Notes: generated from the letters alone by a model not told the origin. Positions 35,980-45,804 are shown, counted from the stretch's first letter. The stretch: 64,000 nt of DNA from Coleofasciculus sp. FACHB-T130 (GCF_014695375.1 NZ_JACJOG010000048.1:1-64000), one strand, 5' to 3'. A program made the numbers and translations.

Positions 35980-36999
35980 ATGACCCTCTCTAAAATGACC
36001 ACGATGCTCAACGAGCTTGAGGCTCAATTAGCCGCGCTCAAACAGGAAGCAACTCAAGCGATCGCTGCCGCCGATACCCTGGAACGCCTAGAGGAACTCA
36101 GAGTTGGCTATCTGGGCAAGAAAGGGCAGCTCTCGAAGGTACTAGGGGGTTTAGGCAAATTAGACGCAAGCGATCGCCCCCGCATTGGTGCTTTAGCAAA
36201 TGAAGTCAAAGAAGCGCTACAACAAGACTTGGATCGCAAGCGGACAAACTTACAGGAAGCACAAATCCAGGCAAAGCTAGAATCAGAAACCCTGGATGTC
36301 ACGATGCCGGGAGTTTATCGTCCCCTCGGTCGCAAGCACCCCCTCAACAGCACGATCGACCGGGTTGTAGATATCTTCGTCGGACTCGGCTACACGGTCG
36401 CCAACGGCCCGGAAATGGAGACAGACTACTACAACTTCGAGGCGCTGAACACTCCCGCCGACCACCCCGCCCGCGATATGCAGGATACTTTCTACCTGCC
36501 GGATGGTAATCTGCTGCGGACTCATACTTCTTCGGTGCAGATTCGCTACATGGAAGAAAATGAGCCGCCGATTCGGATTGTTGCACCCGGACGCTGTTAC
36601 CGTCGGGATACCGTCGATGCGACCCATTCGGCAGTCTTCCATCAGATCGAAATTTTGGCAGTAGATGAAGGACTGACTTTCACTGACCTCAAGGGCACGA
36701 TTAAAGTGTTTTTGGAGGAGATGTTCGGCGCAGAGTTGCCAATTCGCTTCCGGACGAGTTATTTCCCCTTCACTGAGCCTTCTGCGGAAGTGGATGTGCA
36801 GTGGCAAGGGAGATGGCTAGAAGTGATGGGCTGCGGGATGGTCGATCCCAATGTTCTCAAGAAAGTAGGTTACGACCCAGAAGTTTATACTGGCTTTGCT
36901 GCTGGCTTTGGTGCTGAGCGCTTTGCGATGGTACTGCATCAAATTGATGATGTGCGCCGGATGTACAGCAGCGATTTGCGCTTTTTGCGGCAGTTTTAA
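35980..36999 (+). CDS. pheS: Phenylalanine-tRNA ligase alpha subunit
   Basis: The catalytic subunit (up to 339 aa) that charges tRNA-Phe. An N-terminal coiled coil (about 10-90) is followed by the class II core: [33 protein letters not shown] (motif 2 region), [19 protein letters not shown] and [17 protein letters not shown], ending [33 protein letters not shown] (motif 3). An ATG at 35995 gives [18 protein letters not shown] and may be the true start; neither site has a strong ribosome-binding sequence. Confidence 0.96.
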   Translation: MTLSKMTTMLNELEAQLAALKQEATQAIAAADTLERLEELRVGYLGKKGQLSKVLGGLGKLDASDRPRIGALANEVKEALQQDLDRKRTNLQEAQIQAKLESETLDVTMPGVYRPLGRKHPLNSTIDRVVDIFVGLGYTVANGPEMETDYYNFEALNTPADHPARDMQDTFYLPDGNLLRTHTSSVQIRYMEENEPPIRIVAPGRCYRRDTVDATHSAVFHQIEILAVDEGLTFTDLKGTIKVFLEEMFGAELPIRFRTSYFPFTEPSAEVDVQWQGRWLEVMGCGMVDPNVLKKVGYDPEVYTGFAAGFGAERFAMVLHQIDDVRRMYSSDLRFLRQF

Positions 37000-37005
37000 G
37001 TAGAG

Positions 37006-37220
37006 GGAACCTCACTCTCAACCCTTCTCCGCAGGCGGAGAGGGGGCTATTTCCTTGGGTGATGGGGTGCTATTTTTTCGCCTCCCTAAAGAGCAGGTAG
37101 GGGTTGGAGGTGATGCTTCCGGTCATACCGCATCCTAAGGTTCAATACTCCCTCCCATCAATATTCTCCCCTCTCCGTGGAGGTCGAGGGGCTGGGGTGA
37201 GGTTCCGAGTGTATATATTT
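37006..37220. repeat. Dispersed palindromic element, copy B
   Basis: Its outer ends are inverted copies: GGAACCTCACTCTCAACCC on the left, GGGGTGAGGTTCCGAGTGT on the right. CTCCGCAGGCGGAG and CTCCGTGGAGGTCG hairpins lie inside. It fills most of the 376-base gap after pheS; no gene is seen in the gap. Confidence 0.7.
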
Positions 37221-37375
37221 CACTAAGAGTGAGAACCCCCGGATAAGTTTTAGATATTTTCCCGACCTAGTATTTTCCCGGATGAAGGGATCTAACTGTG
37301 TTAAAAAGAATTAAGTCGCTGCACTTGTAAGAGCGATCGCTAATCAGCCAAGTATCGAAAGAAGTATTCTTTTAA

Positions 37376-38425
37376 ATGCGGTTGAATCCAAACCTAGGGA
37401 AAAATTTGGCTTTAGTGCCGCTAGCGATCGCGAGTATCTTTTGTGGAGCTTGTACAGATCAGCTAACAGACAAGCAACTGGAAACATGGCGAACGGAAGC
37501 GATCGCTCTCAATGCCCAGAAGGTAAAAGCCAATACCCAAGAGTCACAGGAAACTGAATGGAATCTAGAGATTGGGGGGCAAATTGCTCAGAGGGAATCT
37601 GTGCAATTGAATTGGCAACAGCTACAAGCATTGGCAACCGAGCGTGTAAAAACCACAGATCCGAATTTTGTACTCAACCCAAAAGAGATTTTTGACTTTC
37701 ACGGCATTCGTGTCTCTAGCCTCTTAAAACAGTTAGCGATCGCCTCCGATGTCAGGGATGTTACCTTTGTCTGCTTTGATGGCTACCAAGTGACAATTGC
37801 CGTCAAGGATTTGCTTGCCTACCCGATTACATTAGCGATCGCCAGAAATGGCAAACCAATTCCTCGCGCTCAAGGCGGCCCAATTTATTTAATATTTCCG
37901 TATAGACGATACCCAGAATTGAAACAGAAGTATAACGAATTATCTTGGGCATTTTACGTTAGCCACATGATAATTGGTACTGAACCCGTAAGATTACGTG
38001 TAGGAAAGCGCGAACTAGATTTAGCGACTCTTGACAAACTGCCCCAAGTCACAATTTCGGACAATGTTGGGTATAGAATGGGCTGGCCTACTGGCAAAGT
38101 CAAACTTCACGGAGTGCGCGTGCGCGATGTTTTAGCCTTCGCGGGTGTTCAGTTGCCCGTTAATGGCGAAATTGTGGTTCAAGGGAAGGCACCCATTTCC
38201 CGTGACCCCTCTAATCCAGTCCGCTTGGCAGCCGCCGACCTGCGCGACTGCGACATTTTGCTGGCAACTAGATGGGGCGATAACCAAGAATCTATCCCCG
38301 CAAAAATGGGTGGCCCATTGACACTCGCTTTTGGTTCTAAGTGTCAAGATAGGGAAGAGAAATCTTTCTCTTTGAGCAAACAGAGATGGGTGACATTCGT
38401 GGTTGAAATTTTGTCCAATTTTTGA
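37376..38425 (+). CDS. Molybdopterin-oxidoreductase-fold lipoprotein
   Basis: A 349-aa protein with a lipoprotein-like signal (LVPLAIASIFCGAC, Cys at about residue 23 or 26). The body has two stretches of the sulphite-oxidase-type molybdopterin-binding fold. One has FDFHGIRVSSLLKQLAI, FVCFDGYQVTIAVKDLLAY and GGPIYLIFPY; a second half repeats the pattern weakly with KLHGVRVRDVLAFAG and GGPLTLAFG. The Cys and Arg residues that bind molybdenum cofactor in true sulphite oxidases are not evident. It may therefore be a ligand-sensing periplasmic protein, possibly working with the cyclase receptor encoded 0.7 kb downstream. A HIP1 site lies at the 5' end. Confidence 0.72.
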   Translation: MRLNPNLGKNLALVPLAIASIFCGACTDQLTDKQLETWRTEAIALNAQKVKANTQESQETEWNLEIGGQIAQRESVQLNWQQLQALATERVKTTDPNFVLNPKEIFDFHGIRVSSLLKQLAIASDVRDVTFVCFDGYQVTIAVKDLLAYPITLAIARNGKPIPRAQGGPIYLIFPYRRYPELKQKYNELSWAFYVSHMIIGTEPVRLRVGKRELDLATLDKLPQVTISDNVGYRMGWPTGKVKLHGVRVRDVLAFAGVQLPVNGEIVVQGKAPISRDPSNPVRLAAADLRDCDILLATRWGDNQESIPAKMGGPLTLAFGSKCQDREEKSFSLSKQRWVTFVVEILSNF

Positions 38426-38492
38426 TAGAAATTAATACACAACTATCACAACCAAATTTCCAGAAGATATCAACTGTTTTTAAGGATTTTAT

Positions 38493-38975
38493 ATGAGCAA
38501 ACCATTAGATGAAACTCTTTCAACAGAACTGTCTAAACGCATTAAAAGCAAAGCGAAAACTCCTTTTGATAATGCCTATAAAGCAGCCTTGTTAACTGAA
38601 GGGTGTATGTATGTTCAAGGTTTTTTAGTTTGGGATGACCAGCCATACAAACCAATTGAGCATGGTTGGCTGGAGCTGGATAATTGTATTGTCGATCCAA
38701 CTCTGCCACATTTCAATAGAAATCCTCAAGAACTCTACTACTTTCCGGCACAACGTTTAACCATAAAAAAACTGATTGCAGCGGTAGAAGAAGCTCAGGA
38801 AGATTATCCAGAAGATGACGCACTACCTGTTTATGATGCTTTACCGCATGAGTATTACGGCAATGTGATGATGGGCGGGAAAAACTATTCGGAGGCATAT
38901 AACGAGGCTCAAGCTAAGTGCAAAGAGTTGAATAAACCCAAAAAGAAGACTAACTTAGAGAGCGAACCTACTTGA
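38493..38975 (+). CDS. Unknown protein with Cys-His-Asp arrangement
   Basis: A 160-aa soluble protein, no signal peptide or membrane helix. Residues 38-70 read CMYVQGFLVW...EHGWLELDNCIVDPT, giving Cys38, His57 with Trp59, and Asp68 before PT. The HxW...DPT pattern recalls transglutaminase/papain-like thiol enzymes, but spacing from Cys to His is short, so this is only a suggestion. The C-terminus is Lys/Glu-rich. It lies 67 bases after the lipoprotein gene and 146 before the cyclase gene, all plus strand. Confidence 0.55.
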   Translation: MSKPLDETLSTELSKRIKSKAKTPFDNAYKAALLTEGCMYVQGFLVWDDQPYKPIEHGWLELDNCIVDPTLPHFNRNPQELYYFPAQRLTIKKLIAAVEEAQEDYPEDDALPVYDALPHEYYGNVMMGGKNYSEAYNEAQAKCKELNKPKKKTNLESEPT

Positions 38976-39121
38976 GTCTAGAAAGAATAACTTATTAACA
39001 GTCATCAGACACCAAGAATATCAGTGTCTCAAACTGACCTACCAATTTTAAAACTTAAACCGGATGCTAGATGACGCTAGTGGGATGTAATAAAAATGAG
39101 AATCACGAGCGCTGAAGCACC

Positions 39122-40576
39122 ATGAAAGTGTTTGCTTTCCACTCAATCCGCACCCAGATTATGACTGCGACAACGCTGTTGATAGTCACGCTAGTTGGCT
39201 CAATCGTTTGGGTTTGGGCAGAGACCGAGAGTAACCTCTACCGCCAGCAGCAGAAGAGTCAAGCAAAGTCCTTAGTCAAGCTATCAGCTTATGCCTTAGC
39301 GAACGAACTTTCTGAAGATAACTGGAGTCAAATCCGCGTGGATCTGGATTTGCTGATGAAAGAAAATCAGGATTTCCTATACATTCTCGTCTCTGATGTT
39401 CGGAAAAAAAATCAGATCCTCGCGTCGTCTCCTAGCGATTTCCAAAACCAGTACATTCCAGATATTGTGCCAGTAAAAGTGACGAATGCCGCCCTAGATT
39501 TATCGCAAAAGTCTTCTGCTGTAGAAACATTTGCTTTGCGGGATATCAAGTTTTTGGAGAGCATACGCGCGAAGCGTGGCGAACGAATTATAGAGGTAAG
39601 TTCGGATGTCCAAATGGTATCTGGTGAAAAAATCGGCACGTTGCGGATTGGGATGTCGCTACGACAAATTAACCGCGCTGTTGTCTATGCGGTAAATCAG
39701 GCGTTGCTGGTGGGTACGGTGGGACTTTTCGTTGGTTTAGTGTATGCGTATATTTTGGCAAAGCGGTTGAGCGATCCAGTGCAGCGTTTGCAGGTGAGTG
39801 CTGCCAGAATTGCTGCTGGGGATTTGCATCATCGTGCGGAAATTAACTTGTCTGATGAAATTGGTGCTTTAGCAAAGTCTTTTAACGAGATGTCAGTCGC
39901 ATTGCAGACATCGTTTAGTAAGTTACAGAAAACTTTGAAATCGTTTGAACATTTCGTACCGGACAAATTTCTTGCAGTTATTGCACCAGAGGGAATTGAA
40001 AACATTCAAGTGGGTGTATCGGCAACGCGAACGATGACGATTTTGTTTTGCGATATCCGAGGTTACAGCTCAATGGCGGAACAAATGACGCCACAGCAAA
40101 CATTTTCGTTTTTGAATGACTTTTTGGAATGTATGGGATTGCCGATTGAAGAGAGTGGTGGCTTTATTGACAAATATATTGGCGATGCAATCATGGCATT
40201 GTTCGATGATGAAGGAACTGATTCCGCTGTGCGTGCGGCAATTTTGATGCAACAGACGCTTTCCCGCTTCAATGAGGCGCGGATGCAAAAAGGTTTACCA
40301 GCGATCGCTATCGGGATCGGTATCCATCGCGGTGAGGTAGTGATGGGTACCGTGGGATTTACTTCCCGTATTGACTCTACAGTGGTTGGCGATGCAGTGA
40401 ATTTAGCTTCTCGCCTTGAGGGTTTAACGAAGCAATATAACTGTAATATCTTGGTGACAGAATCAGTAGTGAATAGTTTGTACCATCGAGAATCATTCTC
40501 CTTAGGATTGGTAGATAAGTCAGTGAAAGTGAAGGGGAAAGATGAAGCGATCGCTATTTACGAAGTCAAGATATAA
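39122..40576 (+). CDS. HAMP-domain adenylate/guanylate cyclase receptor
   Basis: A 484-aa membrane receptor. Helix 1 (about 10-32), a periplasmic or luminal domain (33-195), helix 2 (about 196-216), a HAMP domain (KRLSDPVQRLQVSAARIAAGDL), a short coiled coil and a class III cyclase domain (about 300-484). Metal-binding Asp residues are in FCDIRGYS and KYIGDAIMALF. The Lys in DKYIGD and the Thr in DSTVVGD suggest ATP rather than GTP as substrate. VNLASRLEGL carries the transition-state Asn/Arg. It would convert an external signal into cAMP. A palindrome separates it from the convergent kinase gene. Confidence 0.92.
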   Translation: MKVFAFHSIRTQIMTATTLLIVTLVGSIVWVWAETESNLYRQQQKSQAKSLVKLSAYALANELSEDNWSQIRVDLDLLMKENQDFLYILVSDVRKKNQILASSPSDFQNQYIPDIVPVKVTNAALDLSQKSSAVETFALRDIKFLESIRAKRGERIIEVSSDVQMVSGEKIGTLRIGMSLRQINRAVVYAVNQALLVGTVGLFVGLVYAYILAKRLSDPVQRLQVSAARIAAGDLHHRAEINLSDEIGALAKSFNEMSVALQTSFSKLQKTLKSFEHFVPDKFLAVIAPEGIENIQVGVSATRTMTILFCDIRGYSSMAEQMTPQQTFSFLNDFLECMGLPIEESGGFIDKYIGDAIMALFDDEGTDSAVRAAILMQQTLSRFNEARMQKGLPAIAIGIGIHRGEVVMGTVGFTSRIDSTVVGDAVNLASRLEGLTKQYNCNILVTESVVNSLYHRESFSLGLVDKSVKVKGKDEAIAIYEVKI

Positions 40577-40640
40577 ATGATTTAAATTAATCATTTTATA
40601 ATTAAGCTTTTAACAACGAAAAACAACGCCAGCAGTTCAG

Positions 40641-40669
40641 ATCCCGGACTTCTTTAAGAAGTCTGGGAT
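40641..40669. repeat. Palindrome between convergent genes (related to 43610-43642)
   Basis: ATCCCGGACTTCTT and AAGAAGTCTGGGAT form a 14-base stem (one G-U/mismatch) around a single T. The same family with GACTTCTT/AAGAAGTC arms is perfect at 43610-43642. It sits between converging genes and can act as a two-way terminator. Confidence 0.75.
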
Positions 40670-40683
40670 ATCGGTTGTACAAG

Positions 40684-43425
40684 TTATTTAAGAGTGTTAG
40701 ATTTATGAGCAAAATGCTCTAACAACAATCGGTGAACAAAAATATAACCGCCGCCCACTTTTTGTAACAAAATGCGCTCAGTTGCCCAGTCTAGAAAACG
40801 CGCATAGTTCCAAGGTATGTAACCGTTGCAATAAAGAATAACTCGTAAAGCAAAGTGTTTCACGCAAGCTTCACCTGCTGCAAACATTCCGAAAAATAAC
40901 CCAATAATTAGTCCCCAAAAGAGAGGAATCCCCATCAATCCAGCAATGATTTCTAACCCCAGAATTCCTACAATTGCAAAGAATGTTGCATTTCTTGCTG
41001 ACTGCCAAATTCCTTGATTCGGAACTGTACTGGTTGCGATTCCTGGCCCCATCAACCCACGCATCAATATAAAAATTAGCCACGCACCCAGACCACCCCT
41101 TAGCCCAGAAATTAAAGTATCAGTTAACCCTGATTGGAGATTAAACACTAATCCAGAAACTAGCCCACTACTTAGTCCCAAGATTACCCCAGCAATCAGC
41201 CCAACAACTAGCCCAGATTTTAGGTTATCTTTTGCTTTTGCACTTGACCATTTCAGGGTTTCAACTGGGTTGATTTGATTACTAATCACTCCAAAAATTA
41301 ACCCTGCACCCAGAAAACCACATAGTCCACTAATGAGTCCAACAATTAGTCCAACTTGCAGCCCCGCCGCGTGCCCAGAAATTATGCCAGCCCCCAATGC
41401 TGCACTCAGTCCAATCAGCAAACCATTGGTAACAGCATACATTCTTCTTTGCCCGTTTGTTGGCAACCAACTAGGCTGAATCCGTTCAATTAAAAATACC
41501 GTTTGTGACTTTTCAACTAACCTTTGTGCCAGCCAACTGAGCCAGTGAATTGCTTGTTCTTTTGAATACTGAGTATTCCCACTTCTGCGCTCAAACATTC
41601 TTTGAATATATTTATCAAATAAATGTTGGCGGCGTTCTTCTAAATTTAGACCGGGTAAGTCAGTAATTGACATTCCTTGGTAAGCGAGGGTCATAATACT
41701 GAGTATTAGCGGGGATTTGGCTAATTCTTGCAGTGTCGTATCTGCTTGCAGTGCGGTGTTGAGTGCTGCTAGTTCTGTTCCCGTACTTTTTAGATATTGA
41801 TAAATTTGTTCTAAAGTTAGGGGTTGGATAAAAACTGCGCCTTGAAATCGGAGGCGGTTTGATAACAATTCATAATCTTTGATGCGGCTACAAACAACAA
41901 TTTCAGTTTGCCCGTATTCCTGGCTAAATTGATTAATTGCTTCAACACAATACTCCCGCCGTTCGGCACTGACTTCATCTAAGCCATCTAGTAACAGTAG
42001 TAGTTGTTGCTCCTTAATCCAATTCTTCCCAATTTCTTTAGAAACTTGATATTTAGTATTGAGTTCCCGAATCAGCCAGTCAGCAATTTTTTCTTTGGCA
42101 TTTGTCCAGGCAGAAAGATTAAATACTACGGAAATTGGCTGATTGACATCTTTTTCGGCAAGATTAATCAGATCGCGGGCGAGTTCTAGAAGGGTTGTTG
42201 TTTTTCCTGCCCCCGGTTCGCCTAATATTAATAAAGTTCGCCCTTCTCCCATTTGATTGAAAAGGTCGATGACTCTAGTATTTTTAGATAAAGTTTGTCT
42301 GGGTTGGTCGGCAGTTTCCCAGACAATCCCCCAAGGTCTATCGATTGCATCCAAGCGTTTTTCTAAGCCGAGTTCTATTAGCGCTTTGCCATGTAAGGAA
42401 GTTTCAAGAACGCCTTTTATCCAGTAATTTTTGACCTTATTGATCAATATCTGGCGATGGCGATACTCCTGACGGCTGTGGGGAATTCTAGGTTCTGATT
42501 TCTCTTGTCTAACAGATGGAAGGGGTGAGGTTGGTATCTCTGCAAAGTTAATCGTATTTACATCAGATATGGAAAGCTTTTGGGCGTGCGGCAAGGCTTG
42601 GTCGTGAGGTTGCAAAGCTGATAGCATGGTTTTGGCATCTGGATAGCGATCGCTCGAATGGCATCGCACTGCCTTATCCAAAACCTCTACTAAATTCGGG
42701 CTAAATCCTAGGGCGTCTGCATCCCACATCATCTCGCCCGTCTGAGGATTGATATGGAAGTCTTGAGGACGTTTACCTGTCAGCAGATAAATCGCAGTCA
42801 ATCCTAGACTATAAATATCGCTTGCGTAGACAGGTTTACCCGCTGCTTGTTCTGGGGGCATATAACCCAGCGTCCCGACAGCAATTGATTGACTGATATC
42901 GCTTTGGGCGTCTACCGTCCTGTCAATGATTTCCTTAGCGATGCCAAAATCGATTAAAACAGGCTTGTCATCCTGTTGTCGCAGAATAATATTGCTCGGT
43001 TTGATATCTCGGTGGATAACTCCTTTGGTGTGGATATAATCCAAAACTGGCAAGAGACTTGCTAGCATTTCCTTGACTAAATCTTCGCCCAGAAGTCCCT
43101 GCTGTTGCAATTTTTGACTCAGGGTGAAACCTTCAATCCATTCCTGAACTAAGTAAAACTGCCCTTTTTCTTCAAAATAAGCGTGCAACCGAGGAATTTG
43201 TTCGTTCCCTTCACCCAGTTGCTCTAAGATAGCTGCTTCTCGCTGAAATCGCTCTTGAACGAGTTGATAAACTTGGGGGTTATTGGATACAGGTTTCAGT
43301 TGCTTGATGACACAAATACGACGGGAAGGCATATAGGTGTCTTCTGCCAAAAAGGTTTCGCCAAACCCACCTGTTCCCAACGCCCGAATGATGCGATAGC
43401 GGTTATTTAAGAGCGTCGGTGTCAT
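40684..43425 (-). CDS. Ser/Thr protein kinase-NACHT protein with glycine-rich membrane tail
   Basis: A 913-aa multidomain protein. The kinase domain (about 8-268) has LGTGGFGETFLAED, VIHRDIKPSNIILR, LIDFGIAKE and GTLGYMPPEQ, and looks active. The NACHT NTPase (about 385-560) has Walker A ILGEPGAGKTTTLLELARDL, Walker B LLLLLDGLDEV and a downstream winged region. From about 660 a hydrophobic domain follows made of GLxSGLxxGLxxG-type units with several helices. The last ~65 residues (KHFALRVILYCNGYIPWNYARFLDWATERILLQKVGGGYIFVHRLLLEHFA) match those of the neighbouring NACHT protein. It probably senses a signal at the membrane. An immune-like role is possible but unproven. Confidence 0.9.
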   Translation of the reverse strand: MTPTLLNNRYRIIRALGTGGFGETFLAEDTYMPSRRICVIKQLKPVSNNPQVYQLVQERFQREAAILEQLGEGNEQIPRLHAYFEEKGQFYLVQEWIEGFTLSQKLQQQGLLGEDLVKEMLASLLPVLDYIHTKGVIHRDIKPSNIILRQQDDKPVLIDFGIAKEIIDRTVDAQSDISQSIAVGTLGYMPPEQAAGKPVYASDIYSLGLTAIYLLTGKRPQDFHINPQTGEMMWDADALGFSPNLVEVLDKAVRCHSSDRYPDAKTMLSALQPHDQALPHAQKLSISDVNTINFAEIPTSPLPSVRQEKSEPRIPHSRQEYRHRQILINKVKNYWIKGVLETSLHGKALIELGLEKRLDAIDRPWGIVWETADQPRQTLSKNTRVIDLFNQMGEGRTLLILGEPGAGKTTTLLELARDLINLAEKDVNQPISVVFNLSAWTNAKEKIADWLIRELNTKYQVSKEIGKNWIKEQQLLLLLDGLDEVSAERREYCVEAINQFSQEYGQTEIVVCSRIKDYELLSNRLRFQGAVFIQPLTLEQIYQYLKSTGTELAALNTALQADTTLQELAKSPLILSIMTLAYQGMSITDLPGLNLEERRQHLFDKYIQRMFERRSGNTQYSKEQAIHWLSWLAQRLVEKSQTVFLIERIQPSWLPTNGQRRMYAVTNGLLIGLSAALGAGIISGHAAGLQVGLIVGLISGLCGFLGAGLIFGVISNQINPVETLKWSSAKAKDNLKSGLVVGLIAGVILGLSSGLVSGLVFNLQSGLTDTLISGLRGGLGAWLIFILMRGLMGPGIATSTVPNQGIWQSARNATFFAIVGILGLEIIAGLMGIPLFWGLIIGLFFGMFAAGEACVKHFALRVILYCNGYIPWNYARFLDWATERILLQKVGGGYIFVHRLLLEHFAHKSNTLK

Positions 43426-43609
43426 CTCAGTTTACGCTGTTACTGGTTGCTGGTGATTCTATACAAGCATCATAGCTGGGAGCGATCGCGCTCAGTTGAA
43501 GAGGAGATGAAGATGTGTAGGACGCAGTTTGAGGCGAAGCTGCGCTCTCACTTCTTACAACTACTGTTACTCTGAGGCAGATAGTAATCCTAAATAATTC
43601 GTGAAGGCA

Positions 43610-43642
43610 AGATCCCCGACTTCTTCAAGAAGTCGGGGATCT
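43610..43642. repeat. Perfect 16-base inverted repeat between the NACHT genes
   Basis: AGATCCCCGACTTCTT (43610-43625) and AAGAAGTCGGGGATCT (43627-43642) are exact reverse complements around one C. It lies between the two minus-strand NACHT genes. It looks like a dispersed palindrome family and may also terminate the upstream transcript. Confidence 0.85.
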
Positions 43643-43686
43643 GAAGAGTTGGCATCTCACTACTCAAATGGGGTTGCTATATACAG

Positions 43687-45804
43687 TTACATTTTGGCGA
43701 AATATTCGCGGAGTAAGTCGTGAATGAAGCGATAGCGTCCACCGACTTGTTTAATCAACCTACGCTCATTTACATAGCTGAGAAAACGGGCATAATTCCA
43801 GGGAATCGCCCCGCTCTTCCACAAGATTAGGCGCAAAGCAAAGTGTTGAATCACAGGTAAACCAGCACAGAGGATGCCAAAAAATAGCGCGAAACCAAGC
43901 CCAGGAATTACTGTACTGATAGGCTCAACTGGCTTCTTTATAGCTACCAACGGGAATGCATAAAGTAGCATTCCCGCAGGCAACATAATCCAACTAATAA
44001 TTATAGTATTTTTGGCTGAATTTTTAATTCCTTCATTTGGTTCATTTCGATATTTTATTTTCTCTTCAATTAGCCTAAAAAATATCCCAAGAATTAGCCC
44101 AATTAACCCAAAAAATAGCCCGAAAAACAGCGCGTCACTTTGCCCATAACCCAGTCCAAAACTCAACCCAGAAAGCCCACTAAGCCGCCCAAAAACTAGC
44201 CCATTTTGAGTTCTCTCCCAAGTAATTTTTAAGTCGTCTCTAAGTTTTATGCCATTTAAAAATAGCCCAATAATCAATCCAGCTATTCCATTTGCCAGCC
44301 CAGTAATAAGCCCAAAAAGCGGCTCAAAGGTTACTCCAAAAATCAGCCCAGTAACCAGCCCAAGAATCAACCCAATAATCAACCCATAAAGTAATTTTTC
44401 TTGAGTGGTGTCTAAAAGACTTGGCTGCATTTTTTCAATAAAAAACTCTGTCTGCTTCTGCTTCTTAAGAGTTTTAGCCAGCCAAATCAACCAGCGTTTA
44501 CTATCCTTCGGTTCATATCCTTGACAGTCGTGAGGCAGTTCTAAGCGGCGTTTGATATAAGCATCAAACAAGTCTTTTCGGCATTTCTCCTGGTATGCTT
44601 CGAGTTCAGCCGGAGAGTTGAAGCGTTCAGCTTTGCTTTCTAGACCATTTGGATAAGCTACCGGAATGAGATGCAACAGCAGCGGCATCTTTGCTAACGC
44701 CAGCAAACCATCTGGATCGTTCTGGATACCATGCCAGAGATGTCCGCAATTTAACCGTTGCAAATAGCCTTTTATCTGCTTTTCTTCGAGTGGCTTTAGA
44801 CAAACTGCTCCCCGCAGTGTCAAAATTTCCTCACCTGTTTTATACTCTTCGTCACGACAGCAGACGACAATTTGAGATAGGCGAGAAGTTGTTTGCAGAA
44901 ACTCATTAATTCTTTCAATACATTGTCCCTGGCGGCTTTGTAATTCATCCAAACCATCCAACAGGGGCAACAATTTACCTGTTTCCAACCACTCACGAGT
45001 AATTGCCTCTGGGATATTATTGCGAAACTTGAGATCGGCAACCAGCCAGTCAGAAATAGGTTGCCGATCATCTTTCCAGCTAGAAAGTTCAAAGATTACC
45101 GGGATTGGCTTTTCTGGCTGCTGTTGGGCAGCTAAAATCAAGTCTTGCGCTAGTTCCAACAGCATCGTGGTTTTGCCAGATCCGGGCGCACCTAAAATTA
45201 GCAATCTGCCAGCAATATCATCTTGCTCAAAGACATCTATAATTTTTTTGCCCGGTTCAGATTCGGCGGTTACTCGTGTAAATTTCCGTAGCATCTCCCA
45301 CCAATCAGGAGACGGTTTAGCATTCACCGTTACTTCTGGAAGTCGTCCCACCTCTTCCCGTCTGTCTTCCATCAGTAGCGGAATCAACTCATCATCATGC
45401 AGAGAGTCTTCCATCCGCACTCTTACATCAGTTAGCATAATTGCCAGCAATTCCTGCCGCCATCGCTGTGAATGTACGTCTGGCGTATCGCTGGATATCT
45501 TGTTGTTTTTACTTTGCCTGTTGACAAGCAAATAGACCATTGTTGGCAGTGCAACGGCGTACCCAATCCCCAAAGTCCAGCGAAGCTTCTGAATCCAGTC
45601 GGCGTTTTGCTTTGCCTGTTCTGTAGTGATTAGTCCCGTGCCGCTGAAAGCTAGAAATCCACAGACTGCCAATAGCCCAAAAATAAAGCACCTTCCAGGT
45701 AATGATTTTTGTTTGTCAAATGCACTTGGCAGAAGCGCCACAATCGTACTAAGCAATACACAAATTAACAAAAGCAGCAGATTAAGCAGGTTAAGTGTTG
45801 GCAT
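43687..45804 (-). CDS. NACHT-domain membrane protein
   Basis: A 705-aa paralogue of the kinase-NACHT protein. Two N-terminal helices (about 4-26 and 72-92) replace the kinase. The NACHT domain (about 195-360) has Walker A LILGAPGSGKTTMLLELAQDL and Walker B LLPLLDGLDELQ. A hydrophobic glycine-rich region (GLIIGLILGLVTGLIFG and similar) follows. The tail QHFALRLILWKSGAIPWNYARFLSYVNERRLIKQVGGRYRFIHDLLREYFA corresponds to the neighbour's tail. It lies 261 bases upstream of the kinase gene on the same strand with a perfect palindrome in the gap. Probably anchored in the inner membrane at both ends. Confidence 0.88.
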   Translation of the reverse strand: MPTLNLLNLLLLLICVLLSTIVALLPSAFDKQKSLPGRCFIFGLLAVCGFLAFSGTGLITTEQAKQNADWIQKLRWTLGIGYAVALPTMVYLLVNRQSKNNKISSDTPDVHSQRWRQELLAIMLTDVRVRMEDSLHDDELIPLLMEDRREEVGRLPEVTVNAKPSPDWWEMLRKFTRVTAESEPGKKIIDVFEQDDIAGRLLILGAPGSGKTTMLLELAQDLILAAQQQPEKPIPVIFELSSWKDDRQPISDWLVADLKFRNNIPEAITREWLETGKLLPLLDGLDELQSRQGQCIERINEFLQTTSRLSQIVVCCRDEEYKTGEEILTLRGAVCLKPLEEKQIKGYLQRLNCGHLWHGIQNDPDGLLALAKMPLLLHLIPVAYPNGLESKAERFNSPAELEAYQEKCRKDLFDAYIKRRLELPHDCQGYEPKDSKRWLIWLAKTLKKQKQTEFFIEKMQPSLLDTTQEKLLYGLIIGLILGLVTGLIFGVTFEPLFGLITGLANGIAGLIIGLFLNGIKLRDDLKITWERTQNGLVFGRLSGLSGLSFGLGYGQSDALFFGLFFGLIGLILGIFFRLIEEKIKYRNEPNEGIKNSAKNTIIISWIMLPAGMLLYAFPLVAIKKPVEPISTVIPGLGFALFFGILCAGLPVIQHFALRLILWKSGAIPWNYARFLSYVNERRLIKQVGGRYRFIHDLLREYFAKM

